NCBI GenBank assembly: GCA_964418385.1
Contig: CAYQLH010000019.1
Span: 1 to 14,624, forward strand
Length of the DNA: 14,624 nucleotides
Source: RGIG2560 sp964418385
Lineage (GTDB): Bacteria > Patescibacteriota > Microgenomatia > UBA1400 > PJMF01
Reading direction: 5' to 3'
Position 1 is the first letter of the stretch. Every line of letters begins with the position of its first letter. The translations under genes were made by a program, and so were the position numbers. Positions 13,919-14,624 of the stretch are shown one piece after another. The notes beneath the pieces are model-generated. The model saw only the letters and a list, made by a program, of their open reading frames with translations. It made no database searches and was not told the origin of the DNA.

Positions 13919-13947
13919 TTGACAAAGCCTGTTTTTTTCGCTAAAAT
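13919..13947 (+). promoter_or_regulatory. Promoter of the phosphorylase gene
   Basis: TTGACA (13919-13924), a 17-base spacer and TAAAAT (13942-13947). Transcription should start near 13954, giving a leader of about 20 bases with AGAAAGA before ATG 13974. Confidence 0.75.
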
Positions 13948-13973
13948 GACCCTTGAAGGATAAAGAAAGACTT

Positions 13974-14624
13974 ATGATCAACAAATTCACCCCGCAAAAC
14001 CCCGTCGCCTATTTTTCGGCGGAGTTCGCCATTGACTCTGGACTGCCCATCTACGCTGGAGGCCTCGGCGTTTTGGCCGGTGATATCCTCAAGCAATCCG
14101 CCGATATGGGCATCAATATGGTCGGCGTCGGGCTTTTGTACAAAGGCGAGGACGCCCGGCAAACGATCACCCCCGAAGGCAAGCAAGTGGAGGAAAATGT
14201 GGATTTCGTGCCCGAGGAGCACGGGCTGAGCCTGGTCCGCGACAGTCGCGGCGAGCCGCTGGTGGTCCAAGTGCACTTGACGCAAGTGGATTTGTGGGTG
14301 CAAGTGTGGCAGCGCCAGATCGGCAAAACCGTGACTCTTTATCTGCTCGATCCCGACAACCAGTACAATCACAAGCACGAACGCCGTCAGGCGTGGGCGA
14401 TTTACGCCGGCACCGAGGAAGAAATTATCAAGCAACAGCTGATTTTGGGCATCGGCGGCGTCAAAGCTCTCCACGCTCTTCACATCGAACCGGCGCTTTA
14501 CCATGTCAACGAAGGTCGCCCGAGTTTCTTACACTGGCAGCTTGTGCGCCAAGCAATGGATCTTCAAGGTCTTTCCTACGCCAAAGCTGACGCCTACGCC
14601 CGCTCGCTGACAGTTTACACCAAT
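13974..14624 (+). CDS. glgP: Alpha-glucan phosphorylase (GT35), N-terminal part
   Basis: The frame is open from ATG 13974 to the window end, giving 217 residues without a stop; the gene is cut at the edge. It phosphorolyses alpha-1,4-glucans to glucose-1-phosphate, in the cytoplasm. The start 'VAYFSAEFAIDSGLPIYAGG' and 'LGVLAGDILKQSADMGINMV' are signatures of the short (type 2) alpha-glucan phosphorylases, which lack the N-terminal regulatory region of muscle-type enzymes. 'QLILGIGGVKALHAL' and 'YHVNEGRPSFLHWQ' follow; most relatives have NEGH where this has NEGR. The C-terminal half with the pyridoxal phosphate lysine lies outside the window. Codon use is GC-rich compared with the preceding gene. 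The glucose-1-phosphate made could also feed dTDP-sugar synthesis, but this link is only inferred. Confidence 0.88.
   Translation, partial: MINKFTPQNPVAYFSAEFAIDSGLPIYAGGLGVLAGDILKQSADMGINMVGVGLLYKGEDARQTITPEGKQVEENVDFVPEEHGLSLVRDSRGEPLVVQVHLTQVDLWVQVWQRQIGKTVTLYLLDPDNQYNHKHERRQAWAIYAGTEEEIIKQQLILGIGGVKALHALHIEPALYHVNEGRPSFLHWQLVRQAMDLQGLSYAKADAYARSLTVYTN

Noticed and set aside
13941..14504. 187-codon minus-strand frame
   Set aside because: It is the shadow of the phosphorylase gene, which is open to the window edge with clear GT35 motifs.

Overview
The window looks like a chromosomal stretch from a Candidate Phyla Radiation (Patescibacteria)-type bacterium. This is inference. It rests on the compact gene arrangement, several genes whose ATG lies about 7 bases after a TATAAT-like -10 box (probable leaderless mRNAs), many single-pass or secreted proteins of no clear family, a short-form alpha-glucan phosphorylase, and an M23-type domain on a giant low-complexity protein. 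TGA is used as a stop (rmlB, rmlD/rmlC region), so the code is standard and not the UGA=Gly code of some CPR lineages. No tRNA, rRNA, CRISPR array or insertion sequence is visible.

Layout. 1-275: 3' end of a FISUMP/DUF1566-type surface or pilin-like protein, followed by a strong hairpin terminator. 367-748: a stand-alone CdiA-C-like (PD-(D/E)XK) nuclease gene broken by one frameshift. 777-1199: a perfect-consensus promoter, a short structured non-coding RNA with a tandem repeated hairpin and its own terminator, then about 250 bp of hairpin-rich DNA I cannot assign. 1200-4229: an operon of thioredoxin (WCPHC), a 70-aa membrane protein, rmlB, rmlD and rmlC, tightly coupled by 1-bp spacing and ATGA overlaps; it makes dTDP-L-rhamnose for surface glycans (no rmlA here). 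4230-4667, minus strand: a 71-aa protein preceded by a separate transcription unit with consensus promoter, a 27-codon ORF and a terminator.

4756-7403: two convergent envelope genes overlapping by 22 bp, a membrane-anchored protein and a secreted C39-like cysteine peptidase. 7593-13848: the most unusual part, a 1748-residue protein (about 1320 residues of Ala/Ser/Thr/Pro-rich mosaic repeats, positively charged helix, one transmembrane segment, Cys-rich exterior, degenerate M23 peptidase-like domain) followed 7 bp later by a membrane-anchored partner. Base composition turns AT-rich inside the M23 part and stays so through the partner. 13849-14624: a promoter with a tandem 19-bp repeat, then the start of an alpha-glucan phosphorylase cut by the window end.

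Taken together the region is dominated by cell-envelope functions: surface polysaccharide precursor synthesis, secreted or anchored proteins, and a possible wall- or partner-interacting apparatus made by the giant protein and its downstream neighbour.
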